Source: Phil1 sp964600045
GTDB taxonomy: Bacteria > Bacillota > Clostridia > Christensenellales > CAG-138
Reading direction: 5' to 3'
Assembly (NCBI GenBank): GCA_964600045.1
Contig: CAZRHS010000065.1
Coordinates: 1-7,198 of the forward strand
DNA length: 7,198 bases
Shown here: in pieces, positions 5,746 to 7,198 of the stretch
Numbering within the stretch: the stretch's first letter is position 1
Layout: the number at the start of each line of letters is the position of its first letter
Notes under the pieces: generated by a model
Seen by the model: the letters and a program-made list of their open reading frames with translations, nothing else
Database searches by the model: none
What the model was told of the DNA's origin: nothing
Program-made: the position numbers and the translations under genes

Positions 5746-6225
5746 ATGAGTAAAACATTGGTAGCGTATTTTTCAGCGTCCGGCGTAACCGAAAAGGTCG
5801 CCCAAACGCTTGCAAAGACGATCGGTGCGGATATATTCGAGATAGCGCCGAAGGTTAAGTACACAAAGGCGGATCTTAACTGGATGGACAAGCAATCCCG
5901 CAGCACAATCGAGATGAACGATCCGTCATCCCGCCCTGAGATTGCCGCGAAATGCGAGAATATGGGCGAATACGACACCGTTTTTGTGGGCTTCCCGATT
6001 TGGTGGTATGTCGCGCCCACTATTATCAACACATTCCTTGAAAGCTATGACCTGACCGGAAAGACAATCGTCCCGTTCGCAACCTCCGGCGGCAGCGGCA
6101 TGGGCAAGACCAATGAAAAGCTTGCGCCCAGCTGCAAGGGTGCAAAGCTGATTGAGGGCAAGGTACTGAAAAGCAACGCAAACGGCAGCGACATTGCCGC
6201 ATGGGTTAACAGCCTTTCTGTTTGA
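5746..6225 (+). CDS. Flavodoxin-like FMN protein
   Basis: This is a cytosolic flavodoxin-fold protein that would bind FMN and carry out electron transfer or quinone-type reduction. At 159 residues it fits the short flavodoxin families, closest to the flavodoxin_4 type. Visible parts are the first strand and phosphate-binding loop LVAYFSASGVTEKVA (5-19), the PIWWYVAPT segment (84-92) that packs on the flavin ring, and TSGGSGMG (113-120) for the second flavin contact. The start follows AAGGAGG (5731-5737) by 8 bases. The gene lies 24 bases after the CrtO-like gene in the same direction, so it is probably co-transcribed. No redox partner is adjacent. No terminator with a U-tract follows its stop. 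Confidence 0.92.
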   Translation: MSKTLVAYFSASGVTEKVAQTLAKTIGADIFEIAPKVKYTKADLNWMDKQSRSTIEMNDPSSRPEIAAKCENMGEYDTVFVGFPIWWYVAPTIINTFLESYDLTGKTIVPFATSGGSGMGKTNEKLAPSCKGAKLIEGKVLKSNANGSDIAAWVNSLSV

Positions 6226-6240
6226 CAGAGGCAGAGGTTT

Positions 6241-6313
6241 TGCCAATAGTGCCTGAATCTCATAATTGAAAGCGCAATCTCAATTATGCCTCAAACTTTG
6301 GCAGGGTGAGATT
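6241..6313 (+). other. Structured intergenic stretch with competing hairpins
   Basis: Between the flavodoxin and protease genes, TGCCAA (6241-6246) pairs with TTGGCA (6298-6303) around an inner 9-bp hairpin, CATAATTGA (6261-6269) with TCAATTATG (6280-6288). AATCTCA occurs twice (6256-6262, 6276-6282), and its reverse complement TGAGATT lies at 6307-6313, so either copy could pair with it and break the inner hairpin. No U-tract follows, so it is not a standard terminator. It may be a processing or leader structure. No clear promoter is visible here. Confidence 0.4.
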
Positions 6314-6335
6314 TGCAATTCGTGAGTACGAAAGT

Positions 6336-7193
6336 ATGAAAACAAAAACGGACAAAACTATTTTAACCTATCTTTTGCTGGTGCTCGGCGTATGCTATCT
6401 GCTTGGCTTGCTTGAAGCACTAACCGGCACCGGCAAGTTCTATCAGGCTTTGGGTATAGGCTTTACGTTCATTCCGGTAATAGCCGCCGTGATTACAAAG
6501 CGTATTACCGGCGAAAGGGCAAAGTACCATCTGTCCCTTAAAGTCTGGAAGAATATGAAATTCTGGCTGCTGTCCGCGTTGGTGCCGGGCGTGCTGATAG
6601 CGATTGGCGCGGCGGTATACTTCCTGATTTTTCCGGAGCAGTACAGCGGAATATTCAAAATAGGAGAGCGGCTCGGTACGGAAACGGAGATTGCCGTGAA
6701 TTCTCCGCTTCTCATCGCCCTTGCCTGCGTAGCGGTTTCGGCTGTAATGATTCCCATTCAGCTTTTGGAGCTTGGGGAGGAAGTCGGCTGGCGCGGATAC
6801 CTGCTCGGTTTTCAGGTTGAAAAATACGGCGAAAGAAAAGCGGTTCTCATAAACGGCATAGAATGGGGAATTGCGCATCTGCCGCTCATCTACTATGGCT
6901 TTAATTATAGCCTTGATAACCCGGGCGCGCCCTGGTCGAACATGGGGATGATGATTATCACGTGCGTTGTGCTCGGTGTTCTTCTTTCCTATGTAACCAT
7001 AAAGACCGGCAACTGCATGTACGCGGCCATCATTCACGGAGTGGTAAATGTTATAGGCGAACTGCCTGTTTATTTCAGCGTGGATATGGCAAGCGGCCTC
7101 CTGGGCCCGAATCCAACCGGAATAATAACCATGCTGCCGTTGATTATCGCGGCAATAATCTGCTTCCTGAAACTGGGGAAGAAGGCGAATTGA
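6336..7193 (+). CDS. CPBP family (CAAX-type) intramembrane protease homologue
   Basis: The 285-residue polytopic membrane protein carries all three motifs of the CPBP (Abi/CAAX) glutamic protease family: EEVGWR with E148, E149 and R153; an EWGIAHLP segment with H181; and HGVVN with H234 and N238. All expected active-site residues are present, so it is likely a working enzyme. Bacterial members are linked to bacteriocin self-protection, peptide processing or membrane-protein regulation; the substrate here is unknown. The ATG at 6336 is chosen over an in-frame GTG at 6306, which would add 10 polar residues. Neither start has a strong ribosome binding site, and only a weak GAG at 6324-6326 precedes the ATG. 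The 110-base gap after the flavodoxin gene lacks an obvious promoter, so co-transcription is plausible. Confidence 0.9.
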   Translation: MKTKTDKTILTYLLLVLGVCYLLGLLEALTGTGKFYQALGIGFTFIPVIAAVITKRITGERAKYHLSLKVWKNMKFWLLSALVPGVLIAIGAAVYFLIFPEQYSGIFKIGERLGTETEIAVNSPLLIALACVAVSAVMIPIQLLELGEEVGWRGYLLGFQVEKYGERKAVLINGIEWGIAHLPLIYYGFNYSLDNPGAPWSNMGMMIITCVVLGVLLSYVTIKTGNCMYAAIIHGVVNVIGELPVYFSVDMASGLLGPNPTGIITMLPLIIAAIICFLKLGKKAN

Positions 7194-7198
7194 TAAGC

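Noticed and set aside
6420..7037. 205-codon open frame on the minus strand inside the CPBP protease gene
   Set aside because: The plus-strand protein carries all CPBP motifs. The opposite frame is low-complexity and basic with no family features.
1..7198. Mobile element or CRISPR array
   Set aside because: No transposase or integrase, terminal inverted repeats, target duplications or regularly spaced repeats were seen.

Overview
The window looks like chromosomal DNA from a Clostridia-like member of the Bacillota. The evidence is a short four-cysteine L28 protein, strong AGGAGG-type ribosome binding sites, canonical TTGACA/TATAAT-type promoters with 17-bp spacers, intrinsic terminators with U-tracts, and an AzlC/AzlD plus MepA-type MATE gene set. 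This assignment is inferred from gene style and is not proven. No insertion sequence, CRISPR array, tRNA or rRNA is visible. No gap between genes reaches 300 bases.

Layout. Positions 1-1721 (+) hold the C-terminal two thirds of the disaggregase ClpB. It converges on rpmB (ribosomal protein L28, 1834-2025, minus), with a bidirectional terminator between them. Positions 2026-2257 are a divergent promoter region: two candidate rpmB promoters face left and a consensus promoter faces right into azlC-azlD (2258-3282), a two-gene branched-chain amino-acid exporter with an ATGA stop/start overlap.

Positions 3283-3529 are the most interesting part. A consensus promoter starts a leader of about 183 nt before a MATE efflux gene (3530-4939). 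The leader carries two related copies of a structured RNA motif: GUAGCAG, then a stem, then a GUAARUCCGG loop. The stems differ in sequence but both stay paired, and each is followed by a T-rich tract. A further small hairpin covers the Shine-Dalgarno site. This resembles riboswitch or attenuator control of a MATE exporter. A guanidine-IV (mepA-type) element is the best guess from gene context, but it is unverified.

Positions 4940-5178 hold an extended -10 promoter whose predicted +1 falls at the base of a 12-bp stem. That stem encloses two hairpins with the identical loop CUUUGA and ends in a U-tract. It is either a small structured RNA or an elaborate MATE terminator.

A second promoter then drives a likely three-gene unit: a small membrane protein resembling the CrtO acyltransferase family (5179-5721), a flavodoxin-like protein (5746-6225), and, after a structured 110-bp gap, a CPBP (CAAX-type) intramembrane protease homologue (6336-7193). 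How these three might work together cannot be told from the sequence. Two are membrane proteins and one is a small redox or FMN protein.
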